Below are positions 25,497 through 34,472 of a stretch of DNA of 43,742 nucleotides, one piece after another (within the stretch, counting starts at the first letter, position 1; each line of letters starts with the position of its first letter). The stretch comes from Bacteroidota bacterium (GTDB taxonomy: Bacteria > Bacteroidota > Bacteroidia > Chitinophagales > Saprospiraceae): positions 1-43,742 of the forward strand of contig JAHEAR010000030.1 of NCBI GenBank assembly GCA_024642665.1, written 5' to 3'. The notes under the pieces are model-generated. The model saw only the letters and a list, made by a program, of their open reading frames with translations, was not told the DNA's origin and searched no databases. The translations under genes and the position numbers were made by a program.

Positions 25497-26522
25497 TCAA
25501 GTTTTAACGGATGCGCTGTATTTCTCCACGAATGATTTCATTTGAGAAACCATCTCCGGACTACCGATTGAAATAGTCGCACGTTGATGAAGGTCATAAA
25601 CCGGCAACTCCAGAATACGCTCCAGATTACAAGTCATGGCAATACCTCCGGCTTGTTCAACAATCATCGCCATAGGATTGCACTCATAAAGCAGTCGAAG
25701 CTTCCCTTTAGGATATTTTCGGGTATGGGGGTAGAGAAATATTCCACCCTGAATCATAATCCTGTGAATATCGGACACCATCGAACCGATGTACCTTAAT
25801 CCAAAATTCATATCTGAGCAATGATCAATATACCGTCTCATTTCAAGATCAAACTTGAGGTAATACCCCTGGTTGACTGAGTAATACGCTCCATCTACCG
25901 GAATACGGATATTACGATGCGAGAGACAGAACTCACCTATGGAAGGATCCAGTGTAAATCCATTCACCCCATGTCCGGTAGTGTACACCAGAATAGTAGA
26001 AGTACCATAAAGTACATATCCCGCAGCTGCCAATGCCGTTCCGGGTTGCAGAAAATCATCTAATGTAGCCGGGCCTGACAGATCAGAAACTCTCCGGTAA
26101 ATGCTAAAAATCGTACCTACCGAAACATTCACATCGATATTACTGGAACCATCCAGCGGATCAAAAACGACAACATATTTTGGTTTTTTCTTTGCGACAG
26201 GAGGTATGTGTACAATGTTCTCCAATTCTTCCGATCCAATCGCCGCACACTCTCCGCTATTGCCCAGACATTCTATGAGTTTGTCATTGGCATAAATGTC
26301 CAGTTTCTGCACCGTGTCGCCGGATTCATTTTCGGCGCCGGCTACCCCGATGATATTCACAAGGCCGGCCTTGTTGACCTCCCGGTTAATAATTTTGGCT
26401 GCTACCCCAATATCCCTCAGCAAATTGGTGAGTTCGCCGGTAGCTGAAGTGTACTCCTTTTGCTGTTTAAGGATAAATTCATCCAGCGTAACGATTCTAT
26501 TTCTATCGGACATATCCATCAT
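25497..26522 (-). CDS. fbp: Class I fructose-1,6-bisphosphatase
   Basis: 341 residues. The metal-binding core FDPLDGSSNIDVNVSVGTIF is near residue 118, preceded by GSEELEN, and the substrate-binding stretch SMVSDIHRIMIQGGIFLYP lies near 240; GKLRLLYECNPMAMIVEQAGG follows. It hydrolyses fructose-1,6-bisphosphate to fructose-6-phosphate in gluconeogenesis. The length is normal for the class. Starts at Met1, Met2 or Met4 are all possible; I keep the longest. It begins 24 bases after the stop of the VWA membrane protein on the same strand with no visible promoter between, so it may be transcribed with that gene. Confidence 0.95.
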   Translation of the reverse strand: MMDMSDRNRIVTLDEFILKQQKEYTSATGELTNLLRDIGVAAKIINREVNKAGLVNIIGVAGAENESGDTVQKLDIYANDKLIECLGNSGECAAIGSEELENIVHIPPVAKKKPKYVVVFDPLDGSSNIDVNVSVGTIFSIYRRVSDLSGPATLDDFLQPGTALAAAGYVLYGTSTILVYTTGHGVNGFTLDPSIGEFCLSHRNIRIPVDGAYYSVNQGYYLKFDLEMRRYIDHCSDMNFGLRYIGSMVSDIHRIMIQGGIFLYPHTRKYPKGKLRLLYECNPMAMIVEQAGGIAMTCNLERILELPVYDLHQRATISIGSPEMVSQMKSFVEKYSASVKT

Positions 26523-26546
26523 ATTGTTCTCTAAATTATCATCTTT

Positions 26547-28652
26547 TTAATACCCACCATAGAATCTTCTCAAAAACCACTCCATACACAGCCCGGCAAG
26601 CAATAAAAGACATAACCATTTGACGTGGATCAAAGGCTTTGTCTGGGTGCTGCTGTACATGACAGGTTTAATATTAGCGTTGGTCAGGATTTGTTCTGCC
26701 AGCTGATCCATCTGATCGGCATAGACAAAACTACCCCCTTGACGCTCAGCCAGTTGACGAAGCAGTCCATGGTCAGCGGTGGAGGTCATTGATTCCAATT
26801 GAACCGGCTGAACCACGAATTTTCCATTGGCCGTCTGCCGAATACCGTTTAATTCCGTGGTGGCTGTATAGGTATAATTTCCCTCTGGAAATCTGCCAAC
26901 TTCCAGGGCATATGACTGACCGGAAGTATTAAATGCATAGTCAAATTCCTGTCTTTCTTCATTTTGAATGATCATCAATACCTCAGGAGAGTTGATTAGC
27001 TCATAATTATCATTGAACAACTCGGCCTGAAATGAAATCGCCTCCAACTCCGTAAAAAGTTTTTTAGGCGTCGTCACCCTGAATTTTCTTTTATCCGATT
27101 TAGTAGAAGCATATTGACACAATTGACTCAACAACTCATGCGTAATTTCTTTTGATCCATTTTGTAATTGATCGTACAGCTGCCATTTCCAAATACCCTC
27201 GCCGGCAATCACTACCGTCCTGACGTCATTTTGCTCACCCATCAGAATGAGCGGAAACTGTGTATCGACTCTTCCAATTCGCTGATAGGATAATACCTGC
27301 GCCGTAGGTGAAGATGTATATTCTCCATATGGTGAGTTTAAGGGACTAAAGGTTGACAGTTTACTTTTCAATTCCTCAGATGTATTAAAGCTATTGAATC
27401 CGGGATTAATAATCATGGTGACTTCATTTGGAGTTTTAATGTCCCCATTTTCAATCTTCAGGAGAGACTGCGCATAATTAAATGCGTACAGATCCGTTTG
27501 GTATCCGGTCACCATTATTTTTGGGATTCCCTGCCGTTCGATCGCCTCCAAAACGGTCTTCATTGGATGCTTAGAAGATGGTAGTTGATGAAGGACGACT
27601 AAATCATACTTCTTAAGATCGGCAGGATCAAAATCTGCTGCCATGGCTATGTCCACTTCATAATTACGTTGCTCCAGTAAGGCAGACTTCCACACGGCCA
27701 GATCCGGATGGGGGCTGTTTGCCAGTAGCAGGACATTTAACCGTCCATCAATCACCTCTACAAAAAAATCTCTGCTGTTATTGACATAGGTGACTTCATT
27801 CCTGACATTTGCTACCTGAATACGATACCGTTGAACACCGGATTGATCTGCTTCAATCGTAAACTCCCGGGTGCTAAACCATGGATCTGAATTGATCTGA
27901 ATGGGGACACTTTGCAGTAAAACACTTTTACCATCTAACAGATGTCTTATCTCTAAAACGGAAGTTGCTCCATTTAATCGTTCAGCAGAGATATCAGCCT
28001 GTACAGTAAACTTATCTCCTTGATATGATATGCTATTATGGAAGATATTTCTAATCTGCAGATCAGTTTTCATCACCGTATCCCCAAGCGCGATGACAGA
28101 CATTGGAGCTTTCTGAACAGATGTCGTATATAAAGGATTTCGGCCACGATTGATAGCACCATCAGAAGCGACAATCAGTGCCCCTACATTTTGTCCGCGA
28201 TACTGCTCATTGTAATAGGTCATAAACTCTCCCAGGTCACTGGCCTGGTCATCCATCACCCATTGATCAACCGTTTCGACCTTTTCTCCAAAACCTATTT
28301 TATGGACAATAAATTTTTCTTCAAGCTTTGTGCTCAGGTCTTCCAGCGCGACCATATATACAGTGGAATCTTCTTTTGAAAAATCTTCACGTATACTGGT
28401 GGATTGATCCTGAGCGATAACGATAATAGGTGGTTCAGATCGCGTCTGCATCAATTTCATCAGTGGGGCCAGCAGCAGAAAACATAGGACGGTCACTACC
28501 AATCCTCGGAGGAATGCCATCAGATATTTCAGTATCGGTGCCTGATCGACAAAGGTGGTGTCCTTACGATACAAGAGTACCGCCGCTGCGATCCCTGTTA
28601 TAACACAAAAAAGAATATACCAGGATGGATATTGCAAGTCAAAATTCTGCAC
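26547..28652 (-). CDS. VWA-domain membrane protein with amidotransferase-like fold region
   Basis: 701 residues. Two membrane helices at about 10-27 and 42-64 and a third near 678-695 bracket a large, probably periplasmic part. Residues 75-195 resemble a von Willebrand factor A domain with an intact MIDAS DQSTS near residue 80 and the ASDG motif near 162. A central segment near 310-385 (LNVLLLANSPHPDLAVWKSA) looks like a glutamine-amidotransferase-type Rossmann fold. The C-terminal 200 residues are beta-rich. Related proteins are common in Bacteroidota and are of unknown role; Bat-like envelope proteins are distant parallels. It is transcribed ahead of fbp and diverges from the gene at 28822. 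Confidence 0.75.
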   Translation of the reverse strand: MQNFDLQYPSWYILFCVITGIAAAVLLYRKDTTFVDQAPILKYLMAFLRGLVVTVLCFLLLAPLMKLMQTRSEPPIIVIAQDQSTSIREDFSKEDSTVYMVALEDLSTKLEEKFIVHKIGFGEKVETVDQWVMDDQASDLGEFMTYYNEQYRGQNVGALIVASDGAINRGRNPLYTTSVQKAPMSVIALGDTVMKTDLQIRNIFHNSISYQGDKFTVQADISAERLNGATSVLEIRHLLDGKSVLLQSVPIQINSDPWFSTREFTIEADQSGVQRYRIQVANVRNEVTYVNNSRDFFVEVIDGRLNVLLLANSPHPDLAVWKSALLEQRNYEVDIAMAADFDPADLKKYDLVVLHQLPSSKHPMKTVLEAIERQGIPKIMVTGYQTDLYAFNYAQSLLKIENGDIKTPNEVTMIINPGFNSFNTSEELKSKLSTFSPLNSPYGEYTSSPTAQVLSYQRIGRVDTQFPLILMGEQNDVRTVVIAGEGIWKWQLYDQLQNGSKEITHELLSQLCQYASTKSDKRKFRVTTPKKLFTELEAISFQAELFNDNYELINSPEVLMIIQNEERQEFDYAFNTSGQSYALEVGRFPEGNYTYTATTELNGIRQTANGKFVVQPVQLESMTSTADHGLLRQLAERQGGSFVYADQMDQLAEQILTNANIKPVMYSSTQTKPLIHVKWLCLLLLAGLCMEWFLRRFYGGY

Positions 28653-28680
28653 GTTTCCAGTTAATTTTTATGATAAAGCT

Positions 28681-28762
28681 GTTTAGCTAAACGATCACAA
28701 AGATTGAAAAAATATCTGTGTCACGCGATTGTCAGTTCGAACCTCCAAAAATCAAATTTTTG
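28681..28762. promoter_or_regulatory. Three palindromes between the VWA and amidotransferase-like genes
   Basis: The divergent gap contains GTTTAGCTAAAC (28681-28692), GTTCGAAC (28735-28742) and CAAAAAT-CAA-ATTTTTG (28746-28762), all perfect. The last overlaps the -33 element of the plus-strand promoter, so it is placed where a repressor could act. Confidence 0.4.
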
Positions 28763-28792
28763 AACCTTTAGGACGTTTTAGAGGTATCTTTG
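28760..28792 (+). promoter_or_regulatory. Promoter of the amidotransferase-like gene (TTG-N22-TATCTTTG)
   Basis: TTG at 28760-28762 and TATCTTTG at 28785-28792 (exact TAnnTTTG) are separated by 22 bases; the ATG at 28822 is 29 bases downstream. Confidence 0.55.
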
Positions 28793-28821
28793 TGGTATAA
28801 AATGGTCAATTTTTAGAAATT

Positions 28822-30111
28822 ATGAGTGGGATTCAGCTAATTCGATCTATAGTATTCAGTATCATTCTGCTATTTGTGAGTGGAAATGCATTTGGATCCT
28901 ATATTCTGATTCCAATGGACGAAACACAGCGCAATCACCTGAAAGCCTATGGTATCACCTATTGGGTGCTGGATGCAGGGGTGGAAGCCTATTGGTTGCT
29001 AAATTATCGGGGTGGTTCTTTTGCTTTTGAGGCTAATCCCCTGTTCGAAAAGGAATGTAAAACACGTGATGTCACTTATCAGGTGATTTCCAATGGCGAA
29101 TTTGCCAATATCAGGACCGAAATCAGCCATCCTGAGGTGAATATGGAGACCATCAAACTGGAAGCAGCCCCAAAAATAGCAGTATATACGCCGGACTTTG
29201 ATTCTCGTGGAGAACGTATCCAGCCATGGGATGATGCAGTGACTCTTGTTTTGACGTATGCTGAAATTCCCTACGACAAAATCTACGATACAGAAGTACT
29301 TTCCGGCAAACTTGCAGATTATGACTGGCTCCATCTCCATCATGAAGACTTCACTGGTCAGTATGGCAAATTCTACCGTTCCTTTAGTATGCAACCCTGG
29401 TATCGTGAAAATCAACAGCGTCAGGAAGCGCTGGCTAAAAACCTCGGGTTTGCCAAAGTATCACAATTGAAACTTGCGGTGGTGAAGGAGATACGCGATT
29501 ATGTCGGAGGTGGAGGATTTATGTTTGCGATGTGCAGTGCGACAGATTCCTATGATATCGCTCTGGCAGCCGAAGGTCTTGACATCTGTGCGGAAGTATT
29601 TGATGGTGATGCTGCTGATCCGCAGGCACAATCGAAATTGGATTATTCAAAATGTTTTGCCTTTAAGGATTTTCAACTGGTAACCAATCCGATGGAATAC
29701 GAATTTTCAACCATTGACCACAAGGCCAGAAGTGTAGATGCAGAGCGAGATTATTTTACGCTTTTCAACTTTTCAGCAAAATGGGATCCTGTTCCGACAA
29801 TGTTGACACAAAATCATACGACCACCATCAAGGGATTTATGGGGCAAACTACCGCCTTTGATAAAAACTATCTAAAATCAGATGTCCTGGTGTTGGGTGA
29901 AAATAAACCGGAGAATGAAGTGCGCTATATTCACAGTTCTTTTGGTTTTGGTACCTGGACTTTTTATGGGGGTCATGATCCGGAAGATTACAGGCACTAT
30001 GTAACTGATCCGGATACAGATTTGAATCTGCATCCGAATAGTCCGGGCTACAGATTGATTCTTAACAATGTGTTATTTCCGGCGGCCGAGAAAAAGAAAA
30101 GAAAAACCTGA
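28822..30111 (+). CDS. Exported class I amidotransferase-like protein (family often labelled asparagine synthetase B)
   Basis: 429 residues with a signal peptide near 1-25 (IVFSIILLFVSGNAFGS). The mature start, YILIPMDETQRNHLKAYGI, is the hallmark of a Bacteroidota family that databases often call asparagine synthetase B. The sequence does not support that name: there is no N-terminal catalytic Cys2 or Ntn domain and no PP-loop synthetase motif. Instead residues 130-260 resemble a class I glutamine-amidotransferase fold (IAVYTPDFDS, YDWLHLHHEDF, then GGGFMFAMCSATD with a candidate nucleophile Cys238). A late Gly-rich segment (SFGFGTWTFYGGHDPE) may contribute a His. An exported enzyme cannot use cytoplasmic ATP for asparagine synthesis. 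The role is unknown; processing of an envelope amide or peptide is a guess. Confidence 0.75.
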   Translation: MSGIQLIRSIVFSIILLFVSGNAFGSYILIPMDETQRNHLKAYGITYWVLDAGVEAYWLLNYRGGSFAFEANPLFEKECKTRDVTYQVISNGEFANIRTEISHPEVNMETIKLEAAPKIAVYTPDFDSRGERIQPWDDAVTLVLTYAEIPYDKIYDTEVLSGKLADYDWLHLHHEDFTGQYGKFYRSFSMQPWYRENQQRQEALAKNLGFAKVSQLKLAVVKEIRDYVGGGGFMFAMCSATDSYDIALAAEGLDICAEVFDGDAADPQAQSKLDYSKCFAFKDFQLVTNPMEYEFSTIDHKARSVDAERDYFTLFNFSAKWDPVPTMLTQNHTTTIKGFMGQTTAFDKNYLKSDVLVLGENKPENEVRYIHSSFGFGTWTFYGGHDPEDYRHYVTDPDTDLNLHPNSPGYRLILNNVLFPAAEKKKRKT

Positions 30112-30121
30112 TCCTGTCATA

Positions 30122-31066
30122 CTATTTTCTTTTTTGTGCTGAAATTCTCCGCTTTGCAAGCCATGCATTTACGGTGAGATACTTTAAAGCTCCCTTAAAT
30201 AGTATCCAGATTTGCTTAAATTCTTTTGGTTTTTCTACTATCTCTGGAAACTTCTTTTCGTAACCCATCATCGGCAACAAGTCAAATGTCATACTTTCAA
30301 ATATCCGGATATCCTCTGCTCGAAGAGCGTTTTGCCAATCGTCTATCCGTTGTGGATCAGGCGCCTGGCCCACCAGTTGATGCTGCGATTCGGTATAAGA
30401 CGGGACTCTAAAATCTGCTCCTGCAATCATATTGGGTTCGAATGTTATATTCAGAAAATCACAAATTCTCCGGCATTCTTTTTCAGGATATTTAACCAAT
30501 TCCTCGTACTGTATTCTTATACAGCGATCCTTAAATGCAGCCTCACAGGCCAGGCCAACACAAAGCGGTTCAATCCATTTCAAGGAAGCAAAAATCGGAT
30601 CATTACTTCCCCAATCCAAAGCAAATTGTGAAGCCATCACAGCTCTGCCATCACGTACAATATGAATAAAAAGACATCCCGGATAATGCTGATCAAGAAA
30701 TTGACTGTAGCGCAAATTAGTGGGCGTATGATCTATCCAAAATGAAGCTTCAGATTTCTTGCAGTTAGCAGCATATTGATCCACCAAGCCAAGGACAGAG
30801 GAACTTAATCCTTTTCCGTCAAAACCATCCCAGTTTGGCATCAAATCCCATACTTTAAAACGTGGATGGGATTCAATGGAAGTAAAAATATCGTGCCTCG
30901 CGGGATCCGACGCCTTTTTAATAAGTTCAGTGTCAAACTTAAACTGACTCTCCGGAGTTACTATGGCTGCACTATGGCTACCCAACATCGCTCCGAGCAT
31001 GGTCGTGCCACTGCGCGAAGCTCCTCCAATAAAAACACTGCGCCTTTCTCTGATAGTATGCTCCAT
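30122..31066 (-). CDS. Sulfotransferase family protein
   Basis: 314 residues from ATG 31066 (MEHTIRERR), which has an AAGGA sequence just upstream; a TTG nine codons earlier (31093) lacks one. The PAPS 5'-phosphosulfate loop is GGASRSGTTMLG at about 14-25, and the 3'-phosphate-binding IVRDGRAVMASQ is near residue 135. The body matches the Sulfotransfer_3 group, which moves sulfate from PAPS to a carbohydrate or other acceptor in the cytoplasm. It diverges from a second sulfotransferase-like gene at 31175 and converges with the exported amidotransferase-like gene (10-base gap). The acceptor is unknown, but the surrounding glycosyltransferases suggest a glycan. Confidence 0.85.
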   Translation of the reverse strand: MEHTIRERRSVFIGGASRSGTTMLGAMLGSHSAAIVTPESQFKFDTELIKKASDPARHDIFTSIESHPRFKVWDLMPNWDGFDGKGLSSSVLGLVDQYAANCKKSEASFWIDHTPTNLRYSQFLDQHYPGCLFIHIVRDGRAVMASQFALDWGSNDPIFASLKWIEPLCVGLACEAAFKDRCIRIQYEELVKYPEKECRRICDFLNITFEPNMIAGADFRVPSYTESQHQLVGQAPDPQRIDDWQNALRAEDIRIFESMTFDLLPMMGYEKKFPEIVEKPKEFKQIWILFKGALKYLTVNAWLAKRRISAQKRK

Positions 31067-31117
31067 AATCCTTAAACTATTGTCTTCGCTCAATCGAGTT
31101 ACAAAATACAGCTTTTG

Positions 31118-31125
31118 TATCTTAG
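31118..31125 (+). promoter_or_regulatory. -7-like promoter element for the glycan operon
   Basis: TATCTTAG, 49 bases before ATG 31175. An in-frame TTG (31115) starts three bases before this element and so cannot be the real start if the promoter is right. Confidence 0.35.
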
Positions 31126-31174
31126 CGAAAAAGTAACTGAATTTTACCCTATACCACTGACTGTGCTCTCCCCA

Positions 31175-32002
31175 ATGACTAATCCTTCATCAACACTCCC
31201 AATGATTTATGTCGTTGGCAACAGCCATTCCGGTTCGACATTACTTGGGTTTTTATTGTCCACCAATCAGGCAATTGTCAATCTCGGGGAATTAAAATGC
31301 CGTTCCTGGATGAAAGATCGATTTTGTTCTTGCGGTCATTCGGTAGCGAACTGCGCATTTTATGGCGACTATTTTCCAATCTACAATGCACTCAAACGAG
31401 ACGTAGTGACCAAAATAAGGAGCACCAAACCGCTTTCATTTTTTTTAAAAAAGAAAAATGATTTACCGGATGATTCAAAACGGGAACTCCTTGCGTTTTA
31501 TACTTCATTGAGCGATCGTGTATTGACGCTGATGCCGGAATCAAAATACATTGTGGATACTTCAAAAAGCATTTCAATGCTGAATGGCTGGCTGAATATC
31601 CTCACAGACCAACAAATCAAAATCATATTTCTAAAACGTCAGTCAGAAGCCAACATATCTTCTTTTATTAAAAGAGGATATTCATTCCGAAAGGCATTCA
31701 TTTCGGTCTATGCGAATAACTTTCTGATCAAACATTACCTCAGGAAAAACAATCTCAACTATCTTGAAGTGGATTACAACCGGTTTTATGCCAATTACCC
31801 TGAGGAAGCACAAAGAATGTCTGACTTTATTGGACTGCCATTACCCTCTACCGATCGCATGCCTGTTCATCATCATGTAATGGCCGGTAACAGCAAAACC
31901 AAAGATTCATTTACCAACAAAGTGGCAGCTATTCATGAGGATGTTGAATGGCAGCACATTCTGTCAAAATTTCAAAAACAATTTTTGAAATTAATATCCT
32001 GA
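31175..32002 (+). CDS. Sulfotransferase-like protein with Cys cluster
   Basis: 275 residues from ATG 31175; ATG 31202 is also possible. The nucleotide loop GNSHSGSTLLGFLL is at about 15-28. It is followed by a Cys-rich stretch (LKCRSWMKDRFCSCGHSVANC) typical of one bacterial sulfotransferase subgroup, where the cysteines may bind a metal or stabilise a loop. The 3'-phosphate site is weaker here (IIFLKRQSEANISSFIKRGY). It is the first gene of a run with a GT4 enzyme (7-base gap) and a flippase (4-base overlap), which suggests sulfation of the glycan handled by that operon. The acceptor is unknown. Confidence 0.75.
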   Translation: MTNPSSTLPMIYVVGNSHSGSTLLGFLLSTNQAIVNLGELKCRSWMKDRFCSCGHSVANCAFYGDYFPIYNALKRDVVTKIRSTKPLSFFLKKKNDLPDDSKRELLAFYTSLSDRVLTLMPESKYIVDTSKSISMLNGWLNILTDQQIKIIFLKRQSEANISSFIKRGYSFRKAFISVYANNFLIKHYLRKNNLNYLEVDYNRFYANYPEEAQRMSDFIGLPLPSTDRMPVHHHVMAGNSKTKDSFTNKVAAIHEDVEWQHILSKFQKQFLKLIS

Positions 32003-32009
32003 TAACCAT

Positions 32010-33131
32010 ATGAATATTCTTGTTCTGTCGATAGAATATCCACCCATCGGTGGCGGTGCCTCTCCTCAATCCCATGAGATTAATAAACAATATCACCTAA
32101 AAGGACATCAGGTTACAGTCGTAACTATGCACACTGGAGATTTGCCATTGGAGGAAGTAAAAGACGGTGTCAACATCATACGTATTAAATGTTTTCGACG
32201 ATACGCGCATATCTCCTATTTCTGGGAACATATCGCATTCATCTTTGCTTGCAAACACCGATTAAAAAAGCTAGTCAACGAAAACAAGTATGACGTCTGT
32301 CATACACACTTTTTAATTCCTACGGGGCTGATTGCAAAATGGGTTAGAAAGCGTTATAACATCCCCTATATCATCTCTTCGCATGGCAGTGATGTCCCGG
32401 GGTATAATCCTGACCGGTTTCAAATGATTCATCGTTTTACACCAACCTGGATTAAAGGGATTATCAGGGACAGTTCTTTTATCGTATTTCCATCCAAATT
32501 TTTGCGTTCTCTCCTACGGGAAACAATCACGCAATACGATGAGCAACTGATGCATATCCCCAGTGGAATTGACACGGATTATTTTACGCCGGGCTCAAAA
32601 AAACCAATATTAGTTTCGACGGGAAGAATATTACCCAGAAAAGGATTTCAACACCTATTGCATGTAGTCGCAAAAAAAGCCTATCCAATAGAAGTTCATA
32701 TCTGTGGTGATGGCCCTTCCCTGCCAGCCTTAAAGGAAATAGCGCAGCATAGTCAAACCGCTGTAATTTTTCACGGGTGGCTGGATAATCAAGGTGAAAA
32801 ATATAAAAATCTAGTCGCTGAAGCTTCCATTTTTTCATTAGTGTCCGGCAATGAAAATGCCAGTTCATCTCTGCTGGAAGCCATGGCTTCCGCCTGCGCC
32901 ATTATTACATCTAATGTTTCAGGGTGCCCGGAAACGGTCGGAGAAGCAGGTATATGTATTCCGCCGGGGGATGAAGCCGCGCTTCAGGAGCAACTTGAAA
33001 AACTACTCGATAATCCTGACGTTAGCGCACAACTGATGACAAAAGCCAGAACACGTGCCATCAATGTTTTTGCATGGCCAGCCATTGCAGATCAGTACAT
33101 TGAGTTGCTTTCCAAATCAATGGTGTCATGA
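32010..33131 (+). CDS. GT4 family glycosyltransferase
   Basis: 373 residues, a GT-B fold. The N-terminal domain opens with ILVLSIEYPPIGGGASPQSHEI and the acceptor-side stretch ISSHGSDVPGY lies near residue 125. The C-terminal domain has the nucleotide-sugar region VSTGRILPRKGFQHLL near 205 and the family EX7E element in NENASSSLLEAMASA near 287. It transfers a sugar from an NDP-sugar onto a growing glycan on the cytoplasmic face. It sits between a sulfotransferase-like gene and a flippase in a tight operon. The sugar and linkage cannot be assigned. Confidence 0.92.
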   Translation: MNILVLSIEYPPIGGGASPQSHEINKQYHLKGHQVTVVTMHTGDLPLEEVKDGVNIIRIKCFRRYAHISYFWEHIAFIFACKHRLKKLVNENKYDVCHTHFLIPTGLIAKWVRKRYNIPYIISSHGSDVPGYNPDRFQMIHRFTPTWIKGIIRDSSFIVFPSKFLRSLLRETITQYDEQLMHIPSGIDTDYFTPGSKKPILVSTGRILPRKGFQHLLHVVAKKAYPIEVHICGDGPSLPALKEIAQHSQTAVIFHGWLDNQGEKYKNLVAEASIFSLVSGNENASSSLLEAMASACAIITSNVSGCPETVGEAGICIPPGDEAALQEQLEKLLDNPDVSAQLMTKARTRAINVFAWPAIADQYIELLSKSMVS

Positions 33132-34456
33132 GTCAGATGAAAAAGGATGTGCAGTTAACCCTTTTGAGCAGGCTACCGGTCATGCTCCTGAGCTTTCTGT
33201 CTGTCGTATTTCTGACCCGACTATTAGGACCTGAAGGAAATGGAATATACACCTTCACCTTTGCCTCGCTCAATCTCTTTTTTACCGTCATCGGGTTTCA
33301 GCTGGAATCTTCTCTTCCCGTCTTTCTTGCGCGAGACAAAGCAAAAGCACCTTCCATTTTCAGTGCCATAGCGTTGTTGGCCTTCATCACCATCGTAGCT
33401 TTTGCCTTCGTATTAGCGATCATTATCTTCATCATTCCGGGAGGTGAGAAATGGGTGATTCCGCCCGATCAACCGGTCATGTTTTTCTTTATCTTTTTAC
33501 TGGTTTCTTTTGGTTTACGAAGAGTATCTACCCTGATACTCGCCACGTTGAGAGGAAAGTTTAAGTTCAAAGCATTTAATTATTACATGATCCTCGGGAA
33601 GCTGATTCCGTCCATAACGTATGGCGGATTATTGCTTTACACCGTTTCATCCAAAGCGCCTGTGGCCTTCATCACGTGCTTTAAAATTATTCTGGTTGTA
33701 GAATTTTTTCTTTTACTCATCGGCTGGATAATCCTTTCCCGCCATAAGATTATTTCATTTTCAGTTGAGTTCAAAGAATACCTCAAGCCCATTTCAAGCT
33801 TATCCTACAAAAGTCTGGTCAGTGCTTCGGGGCACTTTCTGAATAAGCGTCTTGACGTTTGGTTTGTTCAGTTTTTCAACGGAACTGCCACACTCGGACA
33901 ATATGGGCTGGCCACACAGGTCACTAATTTCATCAGTGATGCCATGACCCCATTCACGCAGGTCTTAGTGCCGTATATCGCAGAAACAACAGCAGACAAA
34001 CACAATGAAATTGTAGAACGAATTGCACGACTTAATTTAAGCATTGCCTTGGCGGCAGCCATCGGGATCAGTAGTACCTCCTGGTTGTTTATTCCCGTTC
34101 TATTTGGCAAAGCATTCCAACTGGCAGTACCGGCAACCCAGGTTTTGGCCATAGGCATACTATTTATTTCACAGCGCCTTGTATTTACAGGCTATTTCAG
34201 AGCCATCAATGAGATGCAGTATCCTGTCCGAGCAGCGTGGGCAGGCGTCATCATTACTGTCATTCTGGACTTATTACTGATACCCACCTTTGGAATTGTC
34301 GGAGCATCATGGGCTACCTGTGCGGCTTATGGTGTCACTTCATTTTATCTGATCCGAATGGCGCAAAAAAAATTAAGATTTTCATTACGCCATATACTGA
34401 TACTCCGGAAATCAGATATCCAATGGCTTCTCAACCGTGCACAACGAAAGCAGTAA
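33128..34456 (+). CDS. Wzx-type oligosaccharide flippase (PST/MATE-like)
   Basis: 442 residues with about 12 predicted membrane helices. The start shows VQLTLLSRLPVMLLSFLSVVFLTRLLGPEGNG, the usual helix 1-2 motif of the polysaccharide transporter family. Later segments match the family's second bundle (LGQYGLATQVTNF, DLLLIPTFGIVGASWATCAAYG). Such proteins flip undecaprenyl-linked oligosaccharides across the inner membrane. The start overlaps the stop of the GT4 gene by four bases (ATGA), so translation is coupled. No Wzy polymerase is recognisable next to it, although the membrane proteins at 34473-38835 could act at the same stage. Confidence 0.9.
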   Translation: MSQMKKDVQLTLLSRLPVMLLSFLSVVFLTRLLGPEGNGIYTFTFASLNLFFTVIGFQLESSLPVFLARDKAKAPSIFSAIALLAFITIVAFAFVLAIIIFIIPGGEKWVIPPDQPVMFFFIFLLVSFGLRRVSTLILATLRGKFKFKAFNYYMILGKLIPSITYGGLLLYTVSSKAPVAFITCFKIILVVEFFLLLIGWIILSRHKIISFSVEFKEYLKPISSLSYKSLVSASGHFLNKRLDVWFVQFFNGTATLGQYGLATQVTNFISDAMTPFTQVLVPYIAETTADKHNEIVERIARLNLSIALAAAIGISSTSWLFIPVLFGKAFQLAVPATQVLAIGILFISQRLVFTGYFRAINEMQYPVRAAWAGVIITVILDLLLIPTFGIVGASWATCAAYGVTSFYLIRMAQKKLRFSLRHILILRKSDIQWLLNRAQRKQ

Positions 34457-34472
34457 AGCTATTCGTTGTGGA

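Noticed and set aside
28999-29415. 138-codon minus-strand frame opposite the amidotransferase-like gene
   Set aside because: It overlaps conserved coding sequence completely and has no recognisable domain.
31115-31174. TTG start extending the sulfotransferase-like protein by 20 residues
   Set aside because: The extension overlaps the -7-like promoter element at 31118-31125 and precedes the conserved nucleotide loop by an unneeded tail.
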